From Desulforapulum autotrophicum (GTDB lineage: Bacteria > Desulfobacterota > Desulfobacteria > Desulfobacterales > Desulfolunaceae): a DNA stretch of 64,000 nt. Position 1 is the first letter of the stretch, and each line of letters opens with the position of its first letter. The translations under genes and the position numbers were made by a program. The stretch covers positions 124,001-188,000 of the forward strand of contig DYJE01000005.1 in the NCBI GenBank assembly GCA_020723285.1, given 5' to 3'. Of this stretch, positions 44,389 through 52,492 are shown piece by piece. Below the pieces are notes generated by a model, which was not told the DNA's origin, did not search any database, and saw nothing but the letters and a program-made list of their open reading frames with translations.

Positions 44389-44688
44389 TTAGACCGATAA
44401 GGTATCCTTTGTTTCGATGAGCCCCGCCTTGTCCAGCTGTTCGAGAAAACAGGTCACCTTGGTAAAACACGGCTCCAGATCGATGTCGTACTGTTTCAGA
44501 AGATCTGAGCATAGGCTTTCTACCGTGCGGGGTTTTTCGATCATCTCCCAGATTTTTTTCCCCATGGCATTCATTCCGAGATAGTTCCCTTTTTCGATAT
44601 TCATCATCACCAGCCGATCCTCGATGGTGGTCGTCAGGATCTGCTTGTTCCGCTCAATGACTGTATCCTTGGCTATCATGGTGTCCAT
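44389..44688 (-). CDS. PqqD-like RiPP recognition protein (lasso B1-type)
   Basis: 99 residues from the second ATG (44688), 6 bases from an AAGGAGG site; the first ATG at 44691 is only 3 bases from it. The winged-helix PqqD pattern is clear: VMMNIEKGNYLGMNAMGKKIWEMI, then PRTVESLCSDLLKQYDID, then FLEQLDKAGLIE. Such stand-alone RRE domains bind the leader peptide and hand it to the processing enzymes. In ordinary lasso clusters this B1 protein pairs with the B2 peptidase, which is missing here. It sits between a sulfotransferase gene and the U32/sulfotransferase fusion gene. Confidence 0.88.
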   Translation of the reverse strand: MDTMIAKDTVIERNKQILTTTIEDRLVMMNIEKGNYLGMNAMGKKIWEMIEKPRTVESLCSDLLKQYDIDLEPCFTKVTCFLEQLDKAGLIETKDTLSV

Positions 44689-44707
44689 CATGCCCTCCTT
44701 TATGGGA

Positions 44708-45550
44708 TCATATGTAATTCATTTTTTTCATCATCATGTCGTGATTCTCACGAACCCTTGTCACCTGGTCCGGAGACAGCAACCGCTGCCAGGAACCGGA
44801 ATTGCCTTCACGGAAAAACACCCTGGAATCAGGGAATTTTTCACGAAACCCTTCATGCTCTTCCTGCGCCTTCAAACTGGAAAAGCAGCTGAATTTTATG
44901 GATCTTTCCAAACGTTTTTCATCCAGAACCTGATTCAGATAGTCCAGCAATCTGGAGAATTCTTTTTCAGGATTCAGGATCAGGTCTTCATACCGTATCA
45001 AATGAACGGTTCCGGGGTACTCTTCCGTCCATGCTCTGACATGGCTGCTCCACGAGCCAAGGGACTGTGGAAACTGGGATTTCCATTTCTCATCCGGAAT
45101 GCTCATGCGGAATCCTTCATCAGCCATATAATCCACGATATGATCAACAGGTTCGTTCATATGGTTGGCCAGGGAAACCGCCACGTCCAGGGGGTTTCTC
45201 ACAACGTACACGACGCCGGCCGTGATTTCGTCTGCAAAGAAATTCCTGAGAGCGTTTCGGGTATAAGCTTCATGCGCCTTGATGATCTTGATACCCTCGG
45301 AATTTTCATGGATGGTCCTGAAAAGCTCTATCCGGAAATCCCAGGTTTCCTCTTCCGTCATTTCCGACGAATTCACCCCATAATAATGATCCACAAGACT
45401 GCGCCCGCTGGCGAACGGAATATCCTTCAGTGCATTGATGCTCACTGGGGCATCACCGCCGTACAGATAGTTGGAAAGAAAAACACGGCACCACGTATTC
45501 CCGGATTTAGGATAAGAAACCAGCCAGAAAATTGACGGATTCTTCATCAT
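44708..45550 (-). CDS. PAPS-dependent sulfotransferase
   Basis: 280 residues, a single sulfotransferase domain. The N-terminal 5'-phosphosulfate loop is YPKSGNTWCRVFLSNYL (residues about 10-26). The 3'-phosphate motif is VVYVVRNPLDVAVSLANHM. The C-terminal GSWQRLLSP matches the conserved GxxGxWKxxxT-type element. It transfers sulfate from PAPS to a hydroxyl or amine. The stop of the upstream HPr-kinase-like gene is only 4 bases before its start. Within a RiPP cluster the acceptor could be the precursor peptide (Tyr, Ser or Thr), but a glycan is not excluded. Confidence 0.9.
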   Translation of the reverse strand: MMKNPSIFWLVSYPKSGNTWCRVFLSNYLYGGDAPVSINALKDIPFASGRSLVDHYYGVNSSEMTEEETWDFRIELFRTIHENSEGIKIIKAHEAYTRNALRNFFADEITAGVVYVVRNPLDVAVSLANHMNEPVDHIVDYMADEGFRMSIPDEKWKSQFPQSLGSWSSHVRAWTEEYPGTVHLIRYEDLILNPEKEFSRLLDYLNQVLDEKRLERSIKFSCFSSLKAQEEHEGFREKFPDSRVFFREGNSGSWQRLLSPDQVTRVRENHDMMMKKMNYI

Positions 45551-45554
45551 CGTA

Positions 45555-46466
45555 TTAATTCATCGAACCGTTCAAATCGTTGATTATCGCTTCAACCAGG
45601 GCATCCGGTTCAAACCTGTCTGTTGGGCGGACCAGGGTCCTTATTCTTGCCTCGCCAGACAGTGAACAACTGACAGAAAAATGATTTTTGATATTTACGA
45701 TACCCTTGAACTGGTTTCCCCTGTACGTGTTTGAATCAATCATGCTGATCGCCTCGTACAAAGGAGGCTGGTCAATCGTGACCTCAGGAACGTCTGCCGC
45801 CCTCATGAAATAAACGGAAGACAACGGAACCGGATTCAGGCTCATCGCCTTGAGTGGCATTCGTTTTTTATGGACCCTTGGACGAAGGGCCTGATAATCA
45901 CATGGAGCGTATCCCAAGGCCCTGATGGAATCATCCCACAGTTTGATCTGGGGATAGGAGGGGATCGCGAAAAGGGTTTGCCCATCCCGTGTGATCACTG
46001 TAATGTCATCACTTATAAGATCAAATCCCCGCTTTGAAAAGGCGGCGGCCAGGGTTGACTTTCCCGAACCGCAGGGGCCGGAAAAAAGAACGGCTCGCCC
46101 TCCCACATCCACGGCGCTTGCATGAAGAGGGAATCTGTTTTTCGTATGGAGAACGATTCCAAGAAGTACACCCAACAGCAGCGCGCGGATATCGGCATAC
46201 GAAGATCTGTCATAGCGTTCAAAGATCAAACGGTCATCGTTTGTCAAAAGGAATTTTCCGGAGTTTCTCGACTTGAACAAATACGCCTCGTCACTGTATT
46301 GGAACAGAAGGCTGCTTGATATGGATTGTTCCAGATTCTCAGGCACCGTCCCCTCAACGATGGTCAAATCAGGCTGGAGCCTTTCTACAGGAAGAAGCTC
46401 CGGAAGCTCAATTTCAGAATGCACAAATAACCCGCATACCGAATAACAATAATAGTTATTTTTCAC
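45555..46466 (-). CDS. HPr-kinase-like protein, lasso K-type candidate
   Basis: 303 residues starting with GTG. The N-terminal strand-rich region (SVCGLFVHSEIELPEL) leads to HASAVDVGGRAVLFSGPCGSGKST, with a P-loop near residues 128-138, and to SDDITVI, the HprK/P-like Asp pair. This family of short HPr-kinase homologues occurs in lasso clusters such as that of paeninodin, where the enzyme phosphorylates the C-terminal Ser of the precursor. The candidate precursor here ends in Ser. It is the first gene of the operon, behind an AT-rich gap of 626 bases. Confidence 0.85.
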   Translation of the reverse strand: MKNNYYCYSVCGLFVHSEIELPELLPVERLQPDLTIVEGTVPENLEQSISSSLLFQYSDEAYLFKSRNSGKFLLTNDDRLIFERYDRSSYADIRALLLGVLLGIVLHTKNRFPLHASAVDVGGRAVLFSGPCGSGKSTLAAAFSKRGFDLISDDITVITRDGQTLFAIPSYPQIKLWDDSIRALGYAPCDYQALRPRVHKKRMPLKAMSLNPVPLSSVYFMRAADVPEVTIDQPPLYEAISMIDSNTYRGNQFKGIVNIKNHFSVSCSLSGEARIRTLVRPTDRFEPDALVEAIINDLNGSMN

Positions 46467-47092
46467 GTTTGGATAACTCGCTCTGGCGGTTACTGGATTT
46501 GACTCGGTTTTTAGTAAATAAAAATATACTCGAATAAATTTTAATAGAATCCATCTTAATATGTCCTTAATATAATTATTGAAAAATCAAGCTGAGCGAG
46601 AATGGAAATATAAGCCGAATAATATTCATACAGGTCATTAATACGCCAAATTTAAATGAACCCGTAAAAATCGGATTTTCAGTTTGAGACTTTTTTACGA
46701 AGTCATCATAATTATGGCGTTAATTATGTATCGCCATAATAATTATAAAATATTACACAAAATCAACATATAGGGTGCATACAGGATGGATAATTTTTAA
46801 AAAATCTACATGAAGAATTAAAATCTGTCAATAAGCAGATAAACAGATTGAAGGGCTCGTTCACCGGAGCCAACCGGGACAGGGGAAACATGTGTCTGTC
46901 AGAATCGATGAATTTTCGTGCCTCGTGGATTCCGAAAATCTCCTTCGGGACAATCGGGCACAGCGGCTGTTTTTCGCCCGAAACTATTGACAAAAAAACA
47001 TGTTGGAAATAGCGTCAGACTTTTGTATAGTCGCGAACAGCCAGTTTCGGCCATCATTCACTCATACTATTTTAAGGACAGAGGCAGGACCC
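46467..47092. other. AT-rich intergenic region upstream of the RiPP cluster
   Basis: 626 bases between divergent genes, distinctly AT-rich in its first 380 bases. It contains a hairpin ATTATGGCG/CGCCATAAT (46711-46719 and 46732-46740). Near 46855 there is a GGCTCGTTCACCGGAGCCA segment, identical over 19 bases to the GSFTGA loop region of the NifA-like gene. No gene encoding a B2-type peptidase is visible on either strand. A 231-base open frame on the minus strand (46763-46993) lacks recognisable features. Confidence 0.6.
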
Positions 47093-48982
47093 ATGCTCAG
47101 ATTTATGCGCGAAAATGCCGGCTCGTGGATTATCAAGATTCTCCTTGGTGTTGTGGTTATCGTTTTCATTTTTCTCGGGCTCGGGCCCGATGACCCGAAA
47201 AACGAAAACGTGGCGGCGGTGGTGAACGACAAAGTCATCACCATGGAAGAATACAAAGTCGCTTATAACCAGATTCTCCAGAGATACCGGAGTCAGTTCG
47301 GGGATAATTTCAACGATGACCTGGTCAAAATGCTGCGCCTGAAGGAAAACACGCTGGAAAGCCTCATCGACCGCGAGCTGCTCCTTCAGACGGCCCGGAA
47401 ATTCGGCATCCGGGTCACCGATGAAGAGCTGAGGGATTATATCAGCAACAGCCGGATTTTTCAGGAGAACGGGAAATTCAGCCCCGGTATTTATAACAAC
47501 TACATCAAATACACATACCAACGGCCCGACCTGTTCGAAACAGCCCAGAGAAACGATCTGGTCATCCGCAAATTCAAGGGCCTTATCGAAAACACCGAGC
47601 CTGTTTCCGAGGAGGAAGTCCGCCAGTGGTTCAACCGCGAAAAATCCGAGATCAACGTGTCCTATGTTCTTTTCGATCCCTCGGCACAGGCGGGAATCAA
47701 ACCCTCGGATGATGAAATAAAAACTTTTTACGAAAAGCATAAAGACAAGTACATGAGCGAGCCGGTGGCCAAAGTGACCTGCATCCAGTTCCGCCCCGCC
47801 GATTTTGCAGACAAAGCCACGGTGACGGACAAGGATGTGGAATCCTATTACACGATGAACACCGGCAAATACGAAACACCGAAAACTGTGGAAGCCCGCC
47901 ACATCCTTATCAAAGTAGATCAGGGTGCCGATCAGGCCCAGGTCGAAAAAATGCGGACAAAGGCCCAGGACATCCATCAGATGGCTGTCTCTGAAGGCAA
48001 GGACTTTGCGGAGCTGGCCAAAACATACTCCGAAGATTCAACGAAAGACAAGGGTGGATACCTGGGGGCCTTCGAGCAGGGCAGCATGGTCAAGCCTTTT
48101 GCAGATAAAGCGTTTTCCATGAAGGCCGGGGAAATCAGCGAACCGGTAAGAACCCAGTTCGGATGGCACCTGATCAAGGTCGAAAAAATCAACGAGGCGA
48201 AAAAACGCCAGCTGGCCGAAGTCAAAGAGGAAATCAAAAAGAAGCTCATCGATGACAAAGCCAAAAACCTGGCCTATGAAGCGTCCGACGATGCCTATAA
48301 CCTGATCGTTGGCGGGGTGGACCTGAGTCAGGCCGCCAAATCAGCCGGGCTTATGGCCATTGAAACAGCGTATTTCACCCAGGATGCCGGACCTGCGGAA
48401 ATTGATGCCAGCGTGGCCCGGGATTTTTCCAAAATCGTGTTCGCCATGGCCCCCAAACAGACCAGTGACATCCTTGAGTTCAACGGGATGTATTTCATCG
48501 CCCAGATGACCGAGAAAAAGGGAGCTGAAGTCAAACCCCTGGAGGACGTCCGCGAAGCGGTGTTTGCCGATCTCTTGAAAGAGGTCAAGGACGAACAGGC
48601 CAAAAAAGCCGCTGAAGCGCTGATCACCGCCCTGAAAGAAGGACGGGATGACCTGGAACAGGCGGGCAACCTGAAAGATTCAGGGTTTTTCACCAGGGAT
48701 TCCAACCCGGCGGACCAGAAACTCGACCCCGGTGTGATGAAATCGGCGTTTGAGCTGACCCAGACCAAAAACATCAGTGAAGCTCCTGTGAAAGGGGAAA
48801 AAGGGTACTATGTGATCCGGCTCAAGGAAGTCAAGGAACCCGATTCAACGCTGTTTGAAACGGAAAAGGGGCGCATCAGGGCCGACCTGACGGATAAGAA
48901 GAAAACCCAGGCTTTCACTCAGTGGCTGAGTCAGTTGAAAACCCGCAGCGACATCGAACGTGTCATGCAGTTCAGCGAATAG
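47093..48982 (+). CDS. PpiD-like membrane-anchored peptidyl-prolyl isomerase/chaperone
   Basis: 629 residues from the ATG at 47093 (MLRFMRENAGSWIIKILLG). One N-terminal membrane anchor (about 11-30) is followed by a SurA_N-like chaperone domain (VAAVVNDKVITMEEYKVAYN), a parvulin domain (about 262-355; ARHILIKVDQGADQ, GGYLGAFEQGSMVKPFADKAF, FGWHLIKVEKI) and a long C-terminal region. It is the SurA/PpiD type that helps outer-membrane and periplasmic proteins fold at the exit of the Sec translocon. It stands alone with a stem-loop after it. Confidence 0.9.
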   Translation: MLRFMRENAGSWIIKILLGVVVIVFIFLGLGPDDPKNENVAAVVNDKVITMEEYKVAYNQILQRYRSQFGDNFNDDLVKMLRLKENTLESLIDRELLLQTARKFGIRVTDEELRDYISNSRIFQENGKFSPGIYNNYIKYTYQRPDLFETAQRNDLVIRKFKGLIENTEPVSEEEVRQWFNREKSEINVSYVLFDPSAQAGIKPSDDEIKTFYEKHKDKYMSEPVAKVTCIQFRPADFADKATVTDKDVESYYTMNTGKYETPKTVEARHILIKVDQGADQAQVEKMRTKAQDIHQMAVSEGKDFAELAKTYSEDSTKDKGGYLGAFEQGSMVKPFADKAFSMKAGEISEPVRTQFGWHLIKVEKINEAKKRQLAEVKEEIKKKLIDDKAKNLAYEASDDAYNLIVGGVDLSQAAKSAGLMAIETAYFTQDAGPAEIDASVARDFSKIVFAMAPKQTSDILEFNGMYFIAQMTEKKGAEVKPLEDVREAVFADLLKEVKDEQAKKAAEALITALKEGRDDLEQAGNLKDSGFFTRDSNPADQKLDPGVMKSAFELTQTKNISEAPVKGEKGYYVIRLKEVKEPDSTLFETEKGRIRADLTDKKKTQAFTQWLSQLKTRSDIERVMQFSE

Positions 48983-49037
48983 TGTTGCAGAGGGTAACAA
49001 ATCCGGTTATAAAACGTAATACAGTTGTCTCGAAACC

Positions 49038-49067
49038 GGAACCGGGCGGGTCAATCCGCCCGGTTCC
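49038..49067 (+). terminator. Stem-loop after ppiD-like gene
   Basis: GGAACCGGGCGG pairs perfectly with CCGCCCGGTTCC around GTCAAT. The following sequence is only moderately T-rich (CAGTTCTTCTT). Confidence 0.7.
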
Positions 49068-49135
49068 CGGCAGTTCTTCTTCACGGAATTCTTTCGTCGT
49101 TCGATCATGAAACGACCCATATGAGGGTTTGGCTT

Positions 49136-49420
49136 ATGTCCGAAACCGGAATGAGAGAGATAGACAGGGAGTCGGCGTTTTATACCTTTAAACGGTGCCC
49201 TTACTGCTACACCCATTTAAAACTGGCAGCGGATCACTGCGTGGAATGCCGGAAGAAAGTCGGGCCTGTGGACAAGCTGGGCCTTGCGAGAAAACCCTTT
49301 AACACCAAAGCGTACACTGCCGCCCTGCTCTGGATAGCGCTCATCGCTCTATACATCTGGAAAGGCATCGATTTCTGGCAGGCCATCCAGAGCTTTATCT
49401 GGAATTATTTTAAAAACTGA
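49136..49420 (+). CDS. Small zinc-ribbon membrane protein
   Basis: 94 residues from the ATG at 49136 (GAGGG about 8 bases upstream). The N-terminal half has a four-Cys zinc ribbon: CPYCYTHLKLAADHCVEC. One transmembrane helix (about residues 60-78, AALLWIALIALYIW) lies near the C-terminus, and the last residues are aromatic. Small proteins of this form are common in Desulfobacterota, but no function is known to me. It lies convergent to the PhoU-like gene, 18 bases away. Confidence 0.65.
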   Translation: MSETGMREIDRESAFYTFKRCPYCYTHLKLAADHCVECRKKVGPVDKLGLARKPFNTKAYTAALLWIALIALYIWKGIDFWQAIQSFIWNYFKN

Positions 49421-49438
49421 TCACTCACCCTGCGATCA

Positions 49439-50110
49439 TCAAGATTTGCATATCATGATCCGCAGAAGATCTCCGGTGTTTTCAGCCCGTCCTCCGATGG
49501 CGGCGATGATTTCCGACAGTCTCACCAGATGGAACACCGCCAGCGGATCGCTGACCTGAGCGAAGATTTTCCGCTTCAGCCGTTCATCCAGCTTGTTCGC
49601 TTCCCCGCTCATCTTTGAAATCCCCGCGATGAGGTTGAGAACGTTTTTCCGGGGTTTATCCCCCGGTTTTTTGAAATATTTCCCGGCTTCCGCCACGATT
49701 TTGACCAGCTCTTCCACGGGATCGATCACCGAATCGAAAAGCAGAAAAAAATCTTTTTCCAGTTCCTGGGGAATGACCGGCTCTTTTCGGAAAGAAAACC
49801 ATTCAAGGGCTTCTTCAACGGAGGATGTCACTTTGGTCAGTTCCCTCAGAAAAGAAAGAAGAAGATGACCCGGAGCCGGCAGTCTGTCGCTCTGGGCCGC
49901 ACTGATGAAGATCTGATGACTCATGACCTGGACTTCGCTGACCAGGCGTGTGACATCCTGGCGCAGCTCTTCGAAGGATTCGCATTTTTTGGAAATCAGG
50001 CATTCGATGGCCTGCTGGAACGCCCAGGCGCACTCTTTGATTTTGCCTGAAAAATCTTCGATTTCCTTGAACGATAATGATCTGGATTTTGATAACCCTG
50101 GAATTCTCAT
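49439..50110 (-). CDS. DUF47/PhoU-like putative phosphate transport regulator
   Basis: 223 residues from the ATG at 50110, with AGGGG upstream; the frame is open to 50149. The protein is entirely helical: MRIPGLSKSRSLSFKEIEDFSGKIKECAWAFQ, then ECLISKKCESFEELRQDVTRLVSEV and EVQVMSHQIFISA. This arrangement matches the DUF47 (TIGR00153) family, which resembles PhoU and is often coupled to Pit-type phosphate transporters. No transporter is adjacent here. It lies about 100 bases downstream of the C-P lyase operon on the same strand, which fits a link to phosphorus supply. Confidence 0.75.
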   Translation of the reverse strand: MRIPGLSKSRSLSFKEIEDFSGKIKECAWAFQQAIECLISKKCESFEELRQDVTRLVSEVQVMSHQIFISAAQSDRLPAPGHLLLSFLRELTKVTSSVEEALEWFSFRKEPVIPQELEKDFFLLFDSVIDPVEELVKIVAEAGKYFKKPGDKPRKNVLNLIAGISKMSGEANKLDERLKRKIFAQVSDPLAVFHLVRLSEIIAAIGGRAENTGDLLRIMICKS

Positions 50111-50211
50111 AAGATACCCCTTTGATGACGGCATGACGAGGAGATTCACCTTTGAACGGCAGATAGCACGGAGCAGGGTTCAAATCAATGAAAATTATCG
50201 GGAAAAGTGAT

Positions 50212-51186
50212 TCAGATCCAGTGTTGTTCCACCCCGCCGACCTTGATCATGTCTCTTGCCACCAAAGCCCCGGCGTCGGAAAGGATCATGGCCAGGCGTT
50301 CCATAGCTTCCCCGGTTTTTTCAAAATACCGTCCCCGGAGTTCGCAGATCAGGAGACCCTGGTAATCCAGGATAAACGTTGAAAGGAGTTCTTTGAACGG
50401 GATGTTGCCCCAGCCCACGGGCATATGGGAATCCCCTCGGCCGAAAGGAATCTGGTGGGTCTGTATTTTCTCGGTATGGTACACGGAACGGCCGAAATTG
50501 TCGTGCACATGGCAGTGGGCGATGTGCCGGGCCACCCGGCTGATTTCCGTCGTCATGTCAAAATCGTAGAAATGGGCGGAAAGATGGAGATGACCGAAAT
50601 CCAGGGTCATGCGGACATTGGGCCTGGCGATTCTTTCGACCTGTTCCGCCAGCGCCGAAGGGCTTTCGGCGTAACAATACGGTGAATGGTGAAGATAGGG
50701 CCGGGCGTTTTCCATGGCGATGGTGACATTGGGAAAGGCGTCGGCGGCCTTCTGGAGAACCTGGGCTTCGTAATCCAGGAACGCCTGTTTTTCCCTGGGC
50801 GTGACGATGACGGGGCCCCGGACCCCGAAAGCCTCTTCCACCAGATAGCGGCCCGGATGGTAGGCCATGACCGACGCTCCGATGGCAGAGGAGCACTCCA
50901 GGGATGCATAGAGAACGTCCCTGTGAAGGCCCGGATCTTCACGATCCATGAGGTTCAGCGGGTTGGGGACATGGGTGCTGTATCTGAACGGGTAATCCGC
51001 GAGAATGGATTTCAGCTCCGCGACACGGTGACGGTCACAGCGTCCGTTTCGGATGGCGTCCACACCATGGACGGGGATTTCGGCGGCGGTGAGGCCGAAT
51101 TCAAGAAAGGCGTCGAGGTCCTTTCGAAGAGCCGAGAGGCTCCCGTCAATCCGTATGTCACTGATGTTGCTTCCGATATTCAGCAT
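50212..51186 (-). CDS. Sugar phosphate isomerase/epimerase-like TIM barrel (AP endonuclease 2 fold)
   Basis: 324 residues from the ATG at 51186 (GGAGGT 8 bases upstream). The xylose-isomerase-like barrel is seen in MLNIGSNISD, STHVPNPLNL, VMAYHPGRY, TIAMENARPYLHHS, MTLDFGHLHLSAH and CHVHDNFG, with Glu, His and Asp residues placed to bind a divalent metal. The gene overlaps the end of phnM by 7 bases, so it belongs to the C-P lyase operon. It may act on the ribose phosphate released from C-P cleavage, taking the place of, or adding to, phnP and phnN, which are not found here. That role is inference. Confidence 0.78.
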   Translation of the reverse strand: MLNIGSNISDIRIDGSLSALRKDLDAFLEFGLTAAEIPVHGVDAIRNGRCDRHRVAELKSILADYPFRYSTHVPNPLNLMDREDPGLHRDVLYASLECSSAIGASVMAYHPGRYLVEEAFGVRGPVIVTPREKQAFLDYEAQVLQKAADAFPNVTIAMENARPYLHHSPYCYAESPSALAEQVERIARPNVRMTLDFGHLHLSAHFYDFDMTTEISRVARHIAHCHVHDNFGRSVYHTEKIQTHQIPFGRGDSHMPVGWGNIPFKELLSTFILDYQGLLICELRGRYFEKTGEAMERLAMILSDAGALVARDMIKVGGVEQHWI

Positions 51187-52331
51187 GTGGAAAAGACCTC
51201 CCTGCCTGATACAAAGGTTTTTATGACTTTCGGGATGGCGGTGGAATCGTCCACCAGAACCAGATCCGCTTTTTTGCATTCTTCAATGGTTCCGGTTAAA
51301 TGATCGATGCCCAAGGCCGTTGCGGGATTCCGGCTCACCATGTTCACTGCGTCATGAAGGGGCAGGATGCCGTGACGTTCAAGGGTGAACACGGCGTGAA
51401 GCAGGGTCATGGGTGCATAGTCCGAGCAGAGGATATCCCCGTATCCTTTGCTGATGGCGTCCCTTGCGCTGAGGTTCGACGCCTGGGATTTGCCCCGGAG
51501 CACATTGGGGGACCCGAGGCATACATGGATGCCGTGTTCGTGGGCCGCGCCAAGGGCCTCTTCGTTCACGGGAAACTCAGTGACTCCGATATCCATGGAT
51601 TTCAGCCAGTGGATTTTCTCCCTGGAGTCGTCGTCGTGTGACGCCACGGCAATGCCGAATTTCTTGCACACCGCCACCAGGTGCTCGATGACCTTAGGGG
51701 TGTCCTCCTCTTTGGCCTTGAGTTTCCGTTCGATGATGCTGTCCATTTCACGGTCGCTTTTGGCGTAGACCGGTCCGTAATACTGCTTGTAAGCCAGAAC
51801 GTCCCGGAACTGGCCCTGGCCGGGGCTGTGGTCCATGACGGAAAAAAGGTCCACCTGGCCGTCTTTGATCAGGGATTCGAGAATGGGGGAGGCGCTGGTG
51901 TCGGTGATTTCGAAACGGGCGTGAATTCGTGTACTGACGTTGAGCATGTGCCGGAACAGATTGATTTCCCGGATGATACCGGCGGCGGCGCTGTTGTTCC
52001 TGAGCCCTACTTCCATTTCGGCGAAGGACAGGGAATGGTACATGGTGGTGATGCCGCAGGCGGCGATTTTCTTGTCCAGCTCGAAGACGGCAATGTTCAC
52101 AGGAAAAAAGGTGTTGGGCCGGGGTTCGATGCCTTTTTCGATGGCATCGGAATGCATGTCCACAAAACCTGGAAAAAGCAGCCGGTTTTGAGCGTCGAAG
52201 GTCCGTGAGCCGTTGAGGCTTCCTTCACGGACCGCTGCGATCCGGCCATCCTCCACTTTGACGGACGCGCCCTCAAGAATGCCGTCCGGCGTGACGACAC
52301 GGGCGTTGGTTACGGTAAAGCGATCATTCAT
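51180..52331 (-). CDS. phnM: PhnM, ribose 1-methylphosphonate 5-triphosphate diphosphatase
   Basis: 383 residues from the ATG at 52331 (GGGAG upstream); the frame runs on to 52400 through a repeat region. This amidohydrolase-superfamily enzyme releases pyrophosphate from alpha-D-ribose 1-methylphosphonate 5-triphosphate in the C-P lyase pathway. The family features are FPGFVDMHSDAIEKGIEPRP (metal-binding HxD variant), ASHDDDS, GVTEFPVN, LGSPNVLRG and CSDYAPMTLL. A 161-base gap, holding short GAACATC repeats, separates it from phnL. Confidence 0.95.
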   Translation of the reverse strand: MNDRFTVTNARVVTPDGILEGASVKVEDGRIAAVREGSLNGSRTFDAQNRLLFPGFVDMHSDAIEKGIEPRPNTFFPVNIAVFELDKKIAACGITTMYHSLSFAEMEVGLRNNSAAAGIIREINLFRHMLNVSTRIHARFEITDTSASPILESLIKDGQVDLFSVMDHSPGQGQFRDVLAYKQYYGPVYAKSDREMDSIIERKLKAKEEDTPKVIEHLVAVCKKFGIAVASHDDDSREKIHWLKSMDIGVTEFPVNEEALGAAHEHGIHVCLGSPNVLRGKSQASNLSARDAISKGYGDILCSDYAPMTLLHAVFTLERHGILPLHDAVNMVSRNPATALGIDHLTGTIEECKKADLVLVDDSTAIPKVIKTFVSGREVFSTC

Positions 52332-52380
52332 AATGAAACTCCCGGCAGATATTGCCGTTTCGAAAAAACGAATGAATGTG

Positions 52381-52408
52381 GAACATCGAACATCGAACAT
52401 CCAACATC
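52381..52408. repeat. Short GAACATC tandem repeat between phnM and phnL
   Basis: Three exact GAACATC units are followed by CAACATC. On the minus strand this reads as GATGTTC repeats that would encode MFDVRCS-like peptide strings. Similar strings appear as spurious proteins in many environmental genomes, so this may be a dispersed intergenic repeat. Confidence 0.6.
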
Positions 52409-52492
52409 GAATAAAGGGGATCTTCTTTTTGAACCATCATGGTCCCCCACTGTTCGGCTTTTATGAGATCCGTATAAGATTTGGGTGATGCC

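Larger units (their letters stand above)
36890..46466 (-). other. Lasso-like RiPP biosynthetic cluster with tailoring genes
   Basis: Ten genes run in one direction with short gaps: HPr-kinase-like, sulfotransferase, PqqD-like, U32-like/sulfotransferase fusion, 51-residue precursor candidate, lasso-cyclase-type asparagine synthetase, SGNH protein, SxtJ, DUF5989 and carbamoyltransferase. The set precursor plus RRE protein plus cyclase plus HPr kinase is characteristic of paeninodin-type lasso clusters. The B2 transglutaminase-like leader peptidase and an ABC exporter are not found. Whether the last four genes belong to the same pathway is inferred only from direction and spacing. Confidence 0.6.

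Noticed and set aside
46763-46993. Minus-strand 76-codon frame, considered as a B2 leader peptidase or a second precursor
   Set aside because: No transglutaminase-like Cys/His/Asp pattern, no leader motif, and no good ribosome binding site.
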